64,000 nucleotides of DNA from Sphingobacterium gobiense (lineage in GTDB: Bacteria; Bacteroidota; Bacteroidia; Sphingobacteriales; Sphingobacteriaceae): assembly GCF_002980575.1 (NCBI RefSeq), contig NZ_PVBS01000001.1, positions 1,488,001 to 1,552,000 of the forward strand, given 5' to 3'. The notes under the pieces are model-generated. The model did no database searches and was not told the DNA's origin. It was given only the letters and a program-made list of their open reading frames with translations. Position numbers and translations under genes: made by a program. Of the stretch, positions 1-8,609 are shown in pieces; the first letter of the stretch is position 1; each line of letters starts with the position of its first letter.

Positions 1-2
1 AG

Positions 3-692
3 ATTTTTTTCTACCAAAATAGACGCTACGATAGCCACTTTATGCAGATGAAAGAGATTATCGAAAGTGGGCAACTCGGTAAAATAATAGAAGTACACAT
101 GCGTTTTGACCGCTACAATATGGCATTGGGACCTAAAGAATTCAAAGAAAAAAGCCAATATGTTTCAAGCGGTGTCGCATATGATTTAGGACCACACCTC
201 CTTGATCAAGCTTTTTCCCTTTTTGGAAAACCTAACAAAATAATCAAAACAACCGCTATTAACAGGCCGGAATCACAAGTACCTGATTTCTTTAACTTTC
301 ATTTGATCTACTCCGATAACCTTCAAGTATTTTTGACTGGAAATCTCTTGGTGGCCGATCCACAGTCAGCCTTCGTCGTTCATGGATCCACAGGATCTTT
401 TATTAAAAAAATGGTCGATGTTCAGGAACGGCAGTTAATTAATGGTATGTTACCCACCGCATCAGAATACGGAATTGAACCAGAAGAAAGCGAAGGGAGG
501 TTAACGGTTGTGGATGGTAACGGAGAAAAACAGATGGTCTTACTTCCCGCGCAAAAAGGAGATTATAATCTCTTATTTAACGCCGTGTATGAGAGCTTGC
601 GTAACGACGCAGCATATCCCATAACGATTGATCATATTAGATGGCAAATCGAAGCTCTACAGGCACCAGATTTTAGCATTATAGAGCCATAG
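3..692 (+). CDS. Gfo/Idh/MocA family oxidoreductase, C-terminal part (5' truncated)
   Basis: The reading frame is open from base 3, so the gene begins before the window and about 230 C-terminal residues are visible. The run FFYQNRRYDS followed by IIESGQLGKI is the characteristic junction after the Rossmann domain of Gfo/Idh/MocA NAD(P)-dependent sugar oxidoreductases, and the GVAYDLGPHLLDQ segment matches the conserved substrate-side histidine region of the C-terminal domain. Members oxidise or reduce hydroxyls of sugars or inositols in the cytoplasm; the substrate here cannot be read. An internal ATG at 42 is not the true start because the conserved region extends upstream of it. The stop codon lies inside a terminator stem. 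Confidence 0.88.
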   Translation: MFFYQNRRYDSHFMQMKEIIESGQLGKIIEVHMRFDRYNMALGPKEFKEKSQYVSSGVAYDLGPHLLDQAFSLFGKPNKIIKTTAINRPESQVPDFFNFHLIYSDNLQVFLTGNLLVADPQSAFVVHGSTGSFIKKMVDVQERQLINGMLPTASEYGIEPEESEGRLTVVDGNGEKQMVLLPAQKGDYNLLFNAVYESLRNDAAYPITIDHIRWQIEALQAPDFSIIEP

Positions 693-715
693 CTTACTTT
701 CGCAAGCTATGGCTT
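686..715. terminator. Hairpin between convergent genes, overlapping a stop codon
   Basis: AGCCATAGCTT (686-696) pairs perfectly with AAGCTATGGCT (705-715) around an 8-base loop. It lies between the oxidoreductase and pepF, which converge, and the oxidoreductase stop TAG (690-692) is inside the 5' arm. There is no strong T run, so the terminator role is inferred from position. Confidence 0.6.
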
Positions 716-729
716 AGTATACATACCTA

Positions 730-2604
730 TTATTTCCCGATTTTCGTCAGAATGGTTTCCATCTCCGCCATTACAGCGTTGATCTTAGCAATAGTGAGGT
801 CAAACGGTTCTGAAGTATTCATATCCACGCCAGCATCGACAAGTAAATCCACGGGGTATTTTGTGCTTCCGGAGGCTAAAAAATTAAGGTATTTTTCACG
901 ATCTTCATCCGCGCCTTTTAGCACCTTTTCTGAAAGAGCGGTAGAGGCGGTGAAGGATGTTGCATATTGATAAACGTAGAAATTGTAATAAAAATGTGGA
1001 ATATAAGACCACTCGGATTTGACGTAATCATCCACTATACAAACATTTTTATCATGACCGTAGTACCGTTTGGTTAAATCGAGATACATTTTATCAAAAT
1101 CTTCACCAGTTAACGCTTCGCCCTTTGCAACTTTTTCGTGGATCATCAATTCAAATTCAGCAAACTGTGTCTGTCGGAACAATGTCCCTTTGGCGCCTTC
1201 GAGGTAATTTCCGAGGATAGCGAGCCGGATTCTATCATCTTCAATCTGCTTCAGCATATAGTCGTTCAACAATTCTTCATTTAGCGTGGATGCCACCTCA
1301 GCGACGAAAATAGAATAATTGGCGTTCGCAAAATGTTGCTTCTTATTGGTTAGGTAGCTGTGCATTGTATGCCCCAATTCGTGCGTTAAAGTCGACATGT
1401 CATTGTACTTTCCATTATAATTCATGAGTATATATGGATGTACGTCGTACGCGGCCCCATTAGAATAAGCCCCCGATCTTTTTCCTTCGTTTGGATACAT
1501 GTCGATCCATCTTTCATTAAATGCTCTTTTTGACACATTTATATAATCGGCACCTAAAGGTTTCAAGGATTGCAAAATATTTTCAACAGCTTCTTCGACC
1601 GTATATTTTAAATCTACTTTTTCAACCAAAGGGGCATATAAATCATAATAATGCAACGTGTCTACGCCCATCATACGTTTACGAAGATTTAGATAGCGGT
1701 GAAAGGTCTCTAAGTTTCCATTCACGTTCTTAATGAGATTATGAAAAACATCAGTGGCAATATTCCCCCCATCCAGCGCCCTTTCTAACGTACTCTCATA
1801 ATTTCTAGCTTTTGTAGTAAACAATGCAGCGTTAATGTTTCCGTATAGCTGCGCTCCAAAGGTCCGTTGAAATTCATTCAACTTACGAAAATACGTCTCA
1901 AACACTTTGCTCCTGACTTCTCTGTCTTCGCTTGCTCTATATAGCGCAAAATTGGCGGCGTTGAGCTTTACGCGCTCACCGTTTAATTCAATTTCCGGAT
2001 GGGGGAACTCTGCATTAAAAAATGTACTAAAGATATTTGCTGCATTTCCAGACATTAATGACGAATACGCCATTACCTTCTCAACTTCTTCGGTGCCCCG
2101 GTGTTCGCGCTTGCGAAGCAAATCCGTGAGGTAAAATTTATATGTCGCCAGTACCTTTTCCTTTGCAAGAAAAGCGTTGAGCTGTTCTTGCTTTAGTGTT
2201 AATAATTCTGGCTCCATGAACGATGTCAGTGCGCCATATGCTGAAAAAAGCTGTTGCAACTCTTGTTTCATTCCTGCATATTTTGTCACCCTGGTGTCTT
2301 GATCTGATTTCATCGACGCATAAGATGATAGTCTGGCCATTTCCTTAACCAAGTTACTATTCAACTCTAGTGCTTCTAAAAGTACGGAAGCGGACTGCGT
2401 AAGCTTACCCTTGTAGGATGCTGCTTTCTGCATTTCTAATTGCACTCGTTGTTTTTCCTCTTTCCAAACTTCATCGGTAGCATAGAGATCGGAAAGGTTC
2501 CACTTATATTTTTCAGGCAGCTCTTCCCGAACTTTCATCTGACTTACAGCAACCGTCGTAGAAAATAGTATCATAGCGGTAATCAATTGTGTTTTTTTAC
2601 GCAT
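730..2604 (-). CDS. pepF: Oligoendopeptidase F, M3 family metallopeptidase, exported
   Basis: A zinc metallopeptidase of family M3 that cleaves medium-size oligopeptides. The zinc motif HELGH (followed by TMHSYL) lies near residue 409, with the downstream glutamate region SIFVAEVASTLNEELL supplying the third ligand, as in PepF. The protein is 624 aa, close to the usual 600 or so plus a leader. Residues 1-21 (positively charged, then ITAMILFSTTVAVS) look like a signal peptide, so it probably acts in the periplasm, unlike the cytosolic PepF of Firmicutes. The KYKWNLSDLY segment at the mature N-terminus is typical of the family. Transcribed alone, convergent with the preceding gene. Confidence 0.93.
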   Translation of the reverse strand: MRKKTQLITAMILFSTTVAVSQMKVREELPEKYKWNLSDLYATDEVWKEEKQRVQLEMQKAASYKGKLTQSASVLLEALELNSNLVKEMARLSSYASMKSDQDTRVTKYAGMKQELQQLFSAYGALTSFMEPELLTLKQEQLNAFLAKEKVLATYKFYLTDLLRKREHRGTEEVEKVMAYSSLMSGNAANIFSTFFNAEFPHPEIELNGERVKLNAANFALYRASEDREVRSKVFETYFRKLNEFQRTFGAQLYGNINAALFTTKARNYESTLERALDGGNIATDVFHNLIKNVNGNLETFHRYLNLRKRMMGVDTLHYYDLYAPLVEKVDLKYTVEEAVENILQSLKPLGADYINVSKRAFNERWIDMYPNEGKRSGAYSNGAAYDVHPYILMNYNGKYNDMSTLTHELGHTMHSYLTNKKQHFANANYSIFVAEVASTLNEELLNDYMLKQIEDDRIRLAILGNYLEGAKGTLFRQTQFAEFELMIHEKVAKGEALTGEDFDKMYLDLTKRYYGHDKNVCIVDDYVKSEWSYIPHFYYNFYVYQYATSFTASTALSEKVLKGADEDREKYLNFLASGSTKYPVDLLVDAGVDMNTSEPFDLTIAKINAVMAEMETILTKIGK

Positions 2605-2784
2605 ATCTTATTAATATAAATAGTGCGTACAATTTACAAAAAAGATTTTATCGATTTCGGTTAAGGTATAATAATAACGTTATCGCTAAACTTATTGGCT
2701 ATTATTTTTCGAGTAGACAAGAGGAAACGTGCCAATTATATTTTAGTTAACTTTGTAGCTTCGTATTCATTTAATTGTTCAGCA

Positions 2785-4059
2785 GTGTCTTTAGATAAAT
2801 TAAAGCTTAGTAAACGTCTTCATGCATCCATGAATGATTTGGGTTACTTTACGGCAAAAGAATTCCAGTTAAAATCACTCTCTCGAATCGTCGGTGGGCA
2901 TAGTATTATTGGCGTCGCACCTGAAGGGGCTGGAAAAACTACTACTTATGTCCTCGGCGTGCTGATGCGCCTGAAACATACGCAAGATGAGGCTCCTAAG
3001 GTCTTAATTTTAGCGCCTAATGAAGAAAAAATCACAGAAATAGTAGATCGTTTTCTGACCATCAGCAAGAATAAGAACCTGCATATTATCGGACTCAAAA
3101 CGAGTGGAAGTATGGAGGAAGAGATCGAAGATTTGGTCCGTGGGGTAGATATTGTCGTTGCGACTCCGAACCGTGCCCGTGCAGTGTATTTAAAATTAGG
3201 GCTTAATTTAAATCGTATTCAGACGTTCATCATCGATGATGCAGAAGAAATAGTTAAGCAGGGAATGCAAACAACTGTAAGGGAATTGGCCCAAAGCTGC
3301 GGAAAAGTCCAGTATTTATCCTTCAGTACTGTCGAACATGAAAAATTGCATTTGATGATCGATGATTTTATGCCGTTCGCTACGCTGGTCGAGGTTGAAG
3401 AGCTTGGTGAGAAAATCGTCGACACCCATGAACTCATGTTGTATCAAGTTCCTAATTTCACCACGAAAATCAATTTGCTAAATCTTTTGATGAGAGACGA
3501 CGAAGTATTTGATAAAGTCGTGATATTTGTGAATAGTAGGCTTACTGCACAAAAATTAAGTCAAAGTCTACACACCAAAAAAGGAGAAGTTGCTGTTTTA
3601 CGCCCGTTACTACATAACGACGTAGGTATGGATAATCTTCATGATTTTAAGCAAATCGCCGAATGTCGAATACTCATTATTGCAAATGAAGGCACGAATG
3701 ATGTTGATTTGAGTGGAATTCCTTTTATATTTCATTTTGAAATACCAGAAAATAGCGACGTTTTTGTACGACATATCCTAAAAACTCCAGATGATGACGT
3801 TATTGCCATCACATTTGCAACAGACATCGAACTCCCCAAACTTAAAAAAATAGAGCAATCTTTAGGGAAGAAAATACCTGTCATACCTCTTCCAGAAGAT
3901 CTTGTCATCTATCGTCCGTCCAATAATCTAAAGGAAAAAAATGAAGTAGATGAATCACAAGGTGGCGCTTTTCATAAAAAGAAAGAAAGCAATAACAAAA
4001 CCTACAATTATGGAAGTGGGCTAAAAGCCAAAATGACCATGAAAAATAAGAAAAGGTAA
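2785..4059 (+). CDS. Degenerate DEAD-box helicase-like protein
   Basis: About 424 aa with the two-RecA-domain layout of DEAD-box RNA helicases but many altered motifs. The Q-motif glutamine (AKEFQLKSL) and Walker A (PEGAGKTT) are present. DEAD is replaced by DDAE, SAT by SFST, and the motif VI HRIGRxGR is absent (VRHILKTPDD lies there). It probably binds RNA or nucleotide without being a normal helicase; that is inference. Start choice: an upstream TTG at 2695 precedes a TAACTTTG -7 element at 2748-2755, so GTG 2785, just before the conserved LDKLKLSKRL, is preferred; ATG 2830 is an alternative. The C-terminus is lysine/asparagine rich, as in RNA-binding tails. Confidence 0.8.
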   Translation: MSLDKLKLSKRLHASMNDLGYFTAKEFQLKSLSRIVGGHSIIGVAPEGAGKTTTYVLGVLMRLKHTQDEAPKVLILAPNEEKITEIVDRFLTISKNKNLHIIGLKTSGSMEEEIEDLVRGVDIVVATPNRARAVYLKLGLNLNRIQTFIIDDAEEIVKQGMQTTVRELAQSCGKVQYLSFSTVEHEKLHLMIDDFMPFATLVEVEELGEKIVDTHELMLYQVPNFTTKINLLNLLMRDDEVFDKVVIFVNSRLTAQKLSQSLHTKKGEVAVLRPLLHNDVGMDNLHDFKQIAECRILIIANEGTNDVDLSGIPFIFHFEIPENSDVFVRHILKTPDDDVIAITFATDIELPKLKKIEQSLGKKIPVIPLPEDLVIYRPSNNLKEKNEVDESQGGAFHKKKESNNKTYNYGSGLKAKMTMKNKKR

Positions 4060-4083
4060 TTACTTTTTTTGTAATTTTATAAT

Positions 4084-4305
4084 ATGGAGAAGCAACCAAA
4101 TAACCCATTACATGGCAAACGGCTGGATACGATTATAGAAGAATTATTGGATTATTATGGAAGTTGGAAAGCATTAGGCCAAGAGGTGCGAATTAACTGT
4201 TTCGTGGACAACCCAAGTTTAAAATCGTCATTGACATTTTTGCGGAAAACGCCGTGGGCTCGTAAGAAAGTAGAGAATCTGTACATCGAGGTATTAGGGA
4301 AGTAA
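4084..4305 (+). CDS. VF530 family (DUF2132) small DNA-binding protein
   Basis: A 73-residue protein matching the VF530/DUF2132 family along its length: NNPLHG at the N-terminus, then [22 protein letters not shown] and a short C-terminal helix. VF530 from Vibrio fischeri has a solved fold and is described as a putative DNA-binding protein; its cellular role is not established. It starts 24 bp after the degenerate helicase gene on the same strand and may be co-transcribed with it. Confidence 0.88.
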   Translation: MEKQPNNPLHGKRLDTIIEELLDYYGSWKALGQEVRINCFVDNPSLKSSLTFLRKTPWARKKVENLYIEVLGK

Positions 4306-4331
4306 AGGTTTAACTAGTAATTATTGACGAC

Positions 4332-4934
4332 ATGCATCCAAACATACAACAAACATTAGATTTATTCGATGACTACAATAGCCAAGACCCTCATATTTTT
4401 GTCTGGCAAGGTATGCAATACCCGCAGGAATATTTTTTAGCCACTAAGCTACATGAGTGGGTACTGAAATTAGATCCTAAAGCAAGTGATGCGCTCATCC
4501 TGGCTTCCCGATGTCAGCATATCGGACGGTGGGAAATTCCACGAGACAGTTTTCCGCTGGATAAAAGCGGATACCTTCAGTGGAGGAAGACTTTAGCTAA
4601 CCACCATGCTGAAAAGGCGAAAATCATCATGGAACAATCACAAGTGTCAGATACCCTCATCGCAGATGTTCAGGAAATCATCTTAAAAAAGAAATTAAAA
4701 GTAAATCCGGTGGTACAGACCATGGAAAATGCCTTATGTTTGGTTTTCCTAGCGTATCAGTACGAAACGTTCTTTCCGAATCATCGAGCAAAAATCGTTA
4801 ACATTTTAAAAAGGTCACTGTTAAAAATGGACCATCAGGGGCACCATTTTGCACTTACACTTCCGTACTCTACGGAAGGTATGGCTTATATTCAGGAAGC
4901 GCTCGACTTATTAAACGACAACAAAATAGGATAA
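4332..4934 (+). CDS. DUF4202 domain-containing protein
   Basis: A 200-residue soluble protein recognised as DUF4202 by the block LASRCQHIGRWEIPRDSF followed by GYLQWRKTL and NHHAEKA, and by the later ENALCLVFL segment. The conserved histidines and arginines in these blocks resemble an HD-domain-like metal site, but the biochemical function is unknown. It lies 26 bp downstream of the VF530 gene in the same direction, so the three genes from 2785 to 4934 may be one transcription unit. No signal peptide or membrane segment. Confidence 0.8.
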   Translation: MHPNIQQTLDLFDDYNSQDPHIFVWQGMQYPQEYFLATKLHEWVLKLDPKASDALILASRCQHIGRWEIPRDSFPLDKSGYLQWRKTLANHHAEKAKIIMEQSQVSDTLIADVQEIILKKKLKVNPVVQTMENALCLVFLAYQYETFFPNHRAKIVNILKRSLLKMDHQGHHFALTLPYSTEGMAYIQEALDLLNDNKIG

Positions 4935-5006
4935 TGCGTCCATCGACAAACGACACCTCTATAAATCATATTACCTTACACCATTAGTCTTTTAGCTAAT
5001 ATCGAC

Positions 5007-5777
5007 ATGAAGAACATAGGCATCATTGGATGCGGTTGGTTAGGATCACATATGGCTAAACACTTGTTTCCAAAATATAAAATCTATACGTCCACAACCA
5101 CACAAAGAAAAAGAGCAGAACTGGAAGCGGTGGGATATGATTCCATTGCTATTCAATTTTCAGATAACGAAATACGCCAAACGTATAAATCTTGGAAAGT
5201 TTTGGAACACCTGGATACGATTATTATCAGCGTACCATTTTCAAAACGAACGGATATAAAATCGCTTCAAAACCGGTTTGAAAATATCAGCTTGTTTATT
5301 AACGACTTCGATAAACAGCTTTTTTTGATGAGCTCAATAGGAATCTATCCGCAGACACAAATGGAAATCGGCGAAGAAACACTTGATGAACAGTCCCTTC
5401 ATCCAAATATCTTATTCGTAGAGCAATTAATAAAGAATAAATTCCCACAGGTGAACATTTTGCGATTAGGCGGATTAATGGGAGGAGACAGAATTTTCAG
5501 TAATTACCATACTTCAAATCCTGATCAGTTTGTTAACCATGTCCATTATGAAGATATCGTCCTGATAACCGAAAAAATGATAGATAAAAAAATCCATTCG
5601 AAAATATATAATATCGTAGCTCCTGAGCATCCGACTAAACAGGACGTTGTTAATTATCAAAAGGGCTTAACCGAATTCCGTAACACGCAGGGACAGGGCC
5701 GAAAAATAACATCAACTTTATCTGAGCAAGACATACCGTACCAATATTTGCACCCAGACCCAAAAACATTCAAATAA
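5007..5777 (+). CDS. NAD(P)-binding Rossmann/SDR-type protein
   Basis: A 256-residue protein starting with the dinucleotide-binding motif GIIGCGWLGSHMA, followed by a strand and TSTTTQRKR, where an arginine after the second strand suggests NADP(H). The later SSIGIYP and RLGGLMGGDR blocks are typical of extended SDR proteins of the YeeD/YbjT-like type. The canonical YxxxK catalytic pair is not evident, so it may bind nucleotide for a non-standard reaction. The substrate is unknown. It is separated from the upstream gene by 72 bp and converges with the MetE-like gene. Confidence 0.72.
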   Translation: MKNIGIIGCGWLGSHMAKHLFPKYKIYTSTTTQRKRAELEAVGYDSIAIQFSDNEIRQTYKSWKVLEHLDTIIISVPFSKRTDIKSLQNRFENISLFINDFDKQLFLMSSIGIYPQTQMEIGEETLDEQSLHPNILFVEQLIKNKFPQVNILRLGGLMGGDRIFSNYHTSNPDQFVNHVHYEDIVLITEKMIDKKIHSKIYNIVAPEHPTKQDVVNYQKGLTEFRNTQGQGRKITSTLSEQDIPYQYLHPDPKTFK

Positions 5778-5781
5778 TAGC

Positions 5782-5805
5782 CCCCTTAAAAGCAAGTTTA
5801 AGGGG
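5782..5805. terminator. Hairpin between convergent genes
   Basis: CCCCTTAAA (5782-5790) and TTTAAGGGG (5797-5805) form a perfect 9-bp stem with a 6-base loop, midway between the stop codons of the SDR-type gene and the MetE-like gene. The A/T pairs next to the loop are not followed by a T run, so the assignment is positional. Confidence 0.5.
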
Positions 5806-5822
5806 ATACGTAGGCGATCTTC

Positions 5823-6812
5823 TTACAAAACTTTAGAAGCTTCGACAAGACGTTTTAATTTGGCATGTGTGACATCAATGGGTACGTGTCCAAATCCACA
5901 TTCGCTGGTCAATATCAAACGATCGGCCGGAAAGTAATCCAGCGCAGGCTTCAACCGCTGGCGTATTTCCTCTACAGTCTCTAAATCGTCACTACGTTGG
6001 TCTATCACACCGATCGCCAAGTCTCCTTTAAAATCCCACTCATCAAACAACTCAAGCATGTTGTAACTGAGTGTACAATGTTCCAGCAAAAGCTCGTCTA
6101 CCGGGACGGTCTTAAAAGCGTCAACTATGTCAGTATACTTTGTAAAATAGACCCGTTTTCTTCTCGGATTTCCACCACACACGTGCAATCCGATACGCAC
6201 TTTTTTCGGCAATGACTCGATTAGCTCCGCCAGAATCTGAGCTGCCCAAACGCTTTCTTCCGGAGACTCTGTCCACATCGGTTCATCAAATTGCACATGC
6301 GTGCACCCAAGTGCTATGGCTTCGGCGATTTCATCTCGCAAAACGTTAGCCCACGCACGACATAAAGCCTGTGCGTCGGGATACAGATCTTCACGCTCGT
6401 TCACACTGAAACGGTATAGCACATGTGGCCCGGTTACCGTCAGTTTGACATCGACACCGGCGGGCGCAGCATCACGGGCAATTTTCCAATTACGCGCTAT
6501 TTCGAACCGTGAATTCTTAAGCTCGCCGACAACTCTTGGACATTCAATTCCAAAACCAGCAGTACCGAATGAAACCTTGGGCATATTTTCGAACGTAATA
6601 CCGTCAATACGCTTTTGATAGAAATAGTACATATTCTCACGGTATCCTTCGCCATCGGTAATCGTATCCAATCCCAATTCAGCCTGATCTTTTGCTGCCC
6701 ATTTGATATAATCATCCACCTCTTCCTGGGTCATTACGGGTCGTTTCATTGTATCTTCTAACTTTTCCGGACGCGGGTAACTCCCCACCACTGTATTACG
6801 AAATCCTGCCAT
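5823..6812 (-). CDS. Cobalamin-independent methionine synthase-like protein, catalytic domain only
   Basis: A 329-residue protein corresponding to the C-terminal (zinc, homocysteine-activating) half of MetE. Zinc ligands are recognisable: HVCGGN supplies His and Cys, HCTLSY and the acidic block before it lie where the glutamate is expected, and TSECGFGHVP supplies the last Cys. Full MetE is about 750 aa, and the N-terminal folate-binding half is missing, so a different methyl donor (methylcobalamin or another methylated compound) is likely, as proposed for core-MetE proteins. It is 43 bp downstream of an epimerase gene in the same direction and probably forms an operon with it. The N-terminal NTVVGSYPRP is family-typical. 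Confidence 0.85.
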   Translation of the reverse strand: MAGFRNTVVGSYPRPEKLEDTMKRPVMTQEEVDDYIKWAAKDQAELGLDTITDGEGYRENMYYFYQKRIDGITFENMPKVSFGTAGFGIECPRVVGELKNSRFEIARNWKIARDAAPAGVDVKLTVTGPHVLYRFSVNEREDLYPDAQALCRAWANVLRDEIAEAIALGCTHVQFDEPMWTESPEESVWAAQILAELIESLPKKVRIGLHVCGGNPRRKRVYFTKYTDIVDAFKTVPVDELLLEHCTLSYNMLELFDEWDFKGDLAIGVIDQRSDDLETVEEIRQRLKPALDYFPADRLILTSECGFGHVPIDVTHAKLKRLVEASKVL

Positions 6813-6855
6813 ATATTGCTTAGTATTTTAAAATATCTATAAAGATAGAACTTTT

Positions 6856-7869
6856 CTAGTAAACGGTCTGTAATTGCCTGTTTCGAGCTTCCTCAATCTG
6901 CGCCCGTACCCCATCGGCCAGCGACCTTGGCGTAAATCCAATTTCCTCTTCTAAACGAGCGCCATCACAACGGTCCACAAGGGATGTTCGCTGCACATTC
7001 TCGTCGAACTCATACCGAGCATCTGGTACGATGTTCGCGACAGTCTGCATCAATTCCTCAGCCGTCACCGAATGTCCTCCATTGTTGTATGCGAAGTATT
7101 TGAGCTCCGGCTTCAATGTTAGTCGCACAAACTGTTCCGCGACGTCATCGACATAAATCCAGCAATCACGAGCATGTTTAGAGAAGGGCAGTTTAACCTC
7201 CTTCCCCAATGCCGGATTGGTAGCAAATTCACAAGCCCAAAGAACCGATCCGCGCATGCGTCCATCTCCGTAGACAACCGGAGGACGCATAGACGCAATA
7301 CTGACTCCTTTCGTTTGGATATATTTCTTGGCTGTAAATTCATTTAACATTTTCATAACACCATAGGTATAGAAATGATCATCTAGCGAGCAAAAGTCGT
7401 CCTCCCTAATAGCATAATCTTCGCCGCCATAGGCGCTATGATTTGCCCCATAGATTGTCTCGCTACTGGCAAACACCAAACGAGTTAGTTTATGATCCAC
7501 TACCATGTCAAACATGTTGACCATGCCGAGAATATTAACAGATGCGCCACGATGATGATCCGCTTCCACTTCGGCACTCATAAGATACGCTAGATGAACA
7601 ACATGGGTAATATCCGGATAAGTCAAAAAAACATTGTTTACTGCACCTCTGTCGGATACATCCAATTCAATAAATGTGGTCTGACGAATCTGCTCCTCAA
7701 TTTCTGCAAGCTTGATCTCGTTATTTTGATATTTTAACAAAGCAATCTGCTTTGTCCATTCGATATTCAGGTTCAGGTCAGCGACCACTACCGGAATTTT
7801 ACGTTCCCACAGGTTGACTACAACGCGTGCTCCAATAAATCCCGTACCTCCGGTAACTAAAAATTTCAT
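6856..7869 (-). CDS. NAD-dependent epimerase/dehydratase (extended SDR)
   Basis: About 337 aa with the extended-SDR signature: GGTGFIG at the N-terminus, an acidic residue after strand 2 (ADLN, suggesting NAD), and a catalytic YGVMK (Tyr-xxx-Lys) with the upstream FASSETIYG serine block. These enzymes act on nucleotide sugars or related sugars in the cytoplasm; the specific substrate is unclear. ATG 7869 (MKFLVTGG) is chosen over an in-frame start at 7932 because the Rossmann motif begins directly after it and the upstream 21 residues would lie in the leader. First gene of a likely two-gene operon with the MetE-core gene. Confidence 0.88.
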   Translation of the reverse strand: MKFLVTGGTGFIGARVVVNLWERKIPVVVADLNLNIEWTKQIALLKYQNNEIKLAEIEEQIRQTTFIELDVSDRGAVNNVFLTYPDITHVVHLAYLMSAEVEADHHRGASVNILGMVNMFDMVVDHKLTRLVFASSETIYGANHSAYGGEDYAIREDDFCSLDDHFYTYGVMKMLNEFTAKKYIQTKGVSIASMRPPVVYGDGRMRGSVLWACEFATNPALGKEVKLPFSKHARDCWIYVDDVAEQFVRLTLKPELKYFAYNNGGHSVTAEELMQTVANIVPDARYEFDENVQRTSLVDRCDGARLEEEIGFTPRSLADGVRAQIEEARNRQLQTVY

Positions 7870-7950
7870 AAATAATACTGTGTTTTTCGTTAAACAGTCT
7901 TGCAAATGTGAGCATATCCTAACTCCTCGCACATCTGGCTAAGCACTGTA

Positions 7951-7982
7951 CAAAGTTAGTTTCTGTTTATTAACAACCACAA
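7951..7982 (-). promoter_or_regulatory. Bacteroidota-type promoter for the epimerase operon
   Basis: On the minus strand, TTG (7980-7982) and TAACTTTG (7951-7958) are separated by 21 bp, close to the TTTG-N19-TAnnTTTG pattern. It predicts a leader of about 75-80 nt before ATG 7869 and lies in the divergent gap shared with the Lrp-type gene. Confidence 0.55.
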
Positions 7983-8050
7983 TTTTTTACATAATTAGGT
8001 TTTTTAACTAAATAATATAAATGTATTAGTATAATTATCTTTTTGTTTAT

Positions 8051-8058
8051 TAGATTTG
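8051..8058 (+). promoter_or_regulatory. -7 element before the Lrp-type regulator
   Basis: TAGATTTG fits the TAnnTTTG -7 consensus and lies 24 bp before ATG 8082. No clear -33 element is seen at the normal distance. Its position argues against the in-frame TTG at 8043 as the start codon. Confidence 0.35.
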
Positions 8059-8081
8059 TTTACCGAAAAGTGTTTTATGCT

Positions 8082-8543
8082 ATGGAAGAACTTGACAAGA
8101 CAGATTTGTTGTTATTGAAAATATTGGCGGACAATTCCAACCACACTATTAAGGAGTTGGCTAAACGGGTAAATCTCTCGCCTACACCCGTGCTGCAACG
8201 CGTTAGGAGGTTAGAGAACAACGGCTATATCAAAAAATATATCGCGTTACTCAATCCGGAGAAATTTAGCCAAGGGTTTATCGTTTTCTGTAATATTAAA
8301 TTGAAGCAACACGACCGCCAGGTGGGCCATCGGCTAGTAGCAGACATCTTAAAGATCGATGAGGTGGTAGAATGCTATAATGTGTCGGGCGATTATGATT
8401 TCATTTTAAAAGTGTTTGCAAAGGATATGAAACATTACCAAGAGTTTGTATTCAACAAATTAGGTACGCTCGAAAGCATTGGCAGCACACATAGTACCTT
8501 TGTCATGGCCGAAATAAAAAATTCTCACAACATAAATCTTTGA
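8082..8543 (+). CDS. Lrp/AsnC family transcriptional regulator
   Basis: About 153 aa. An N-terminal helix-turn-helix (MEELDKTDLLLLKILADN, then IKELAKRVNLSPTPVLQRVRRL) is followed by an RAM/AsnC ligand domain ending in the SGDYDFILKV block typical of the family. Members usually respond to amino acids and often control adjacent or divergent genes. Here it diverges from the epimerase/MetE-core operon, so that operon is the natural candidate target; this is inference. ATG 8082 gives the family-standard N-terminus; an upstream TTG at 8043 would add 13 unrelated residues. Confidence 0.93.
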   Translation: MEELDKTDLLLLKILADNSNHTIKELAKRVNLSPTPVLQRVRRLENNGYIKKYIALLNPEKFSQGFIVFCNIKLKQHDRQVGHRLVADILKIDEVVECYNVSGDYDFILKVFAKDMKHYQEFVFNKLGTLESIGSTHSTFVMAEIKNSHNINL

Positions 8544-8609
8544 GACACCCTAGGCCGCTATGACGATACCATCCATGAAAGTAGGTACCTGCGATAATTA
8601 TTGCTATAT

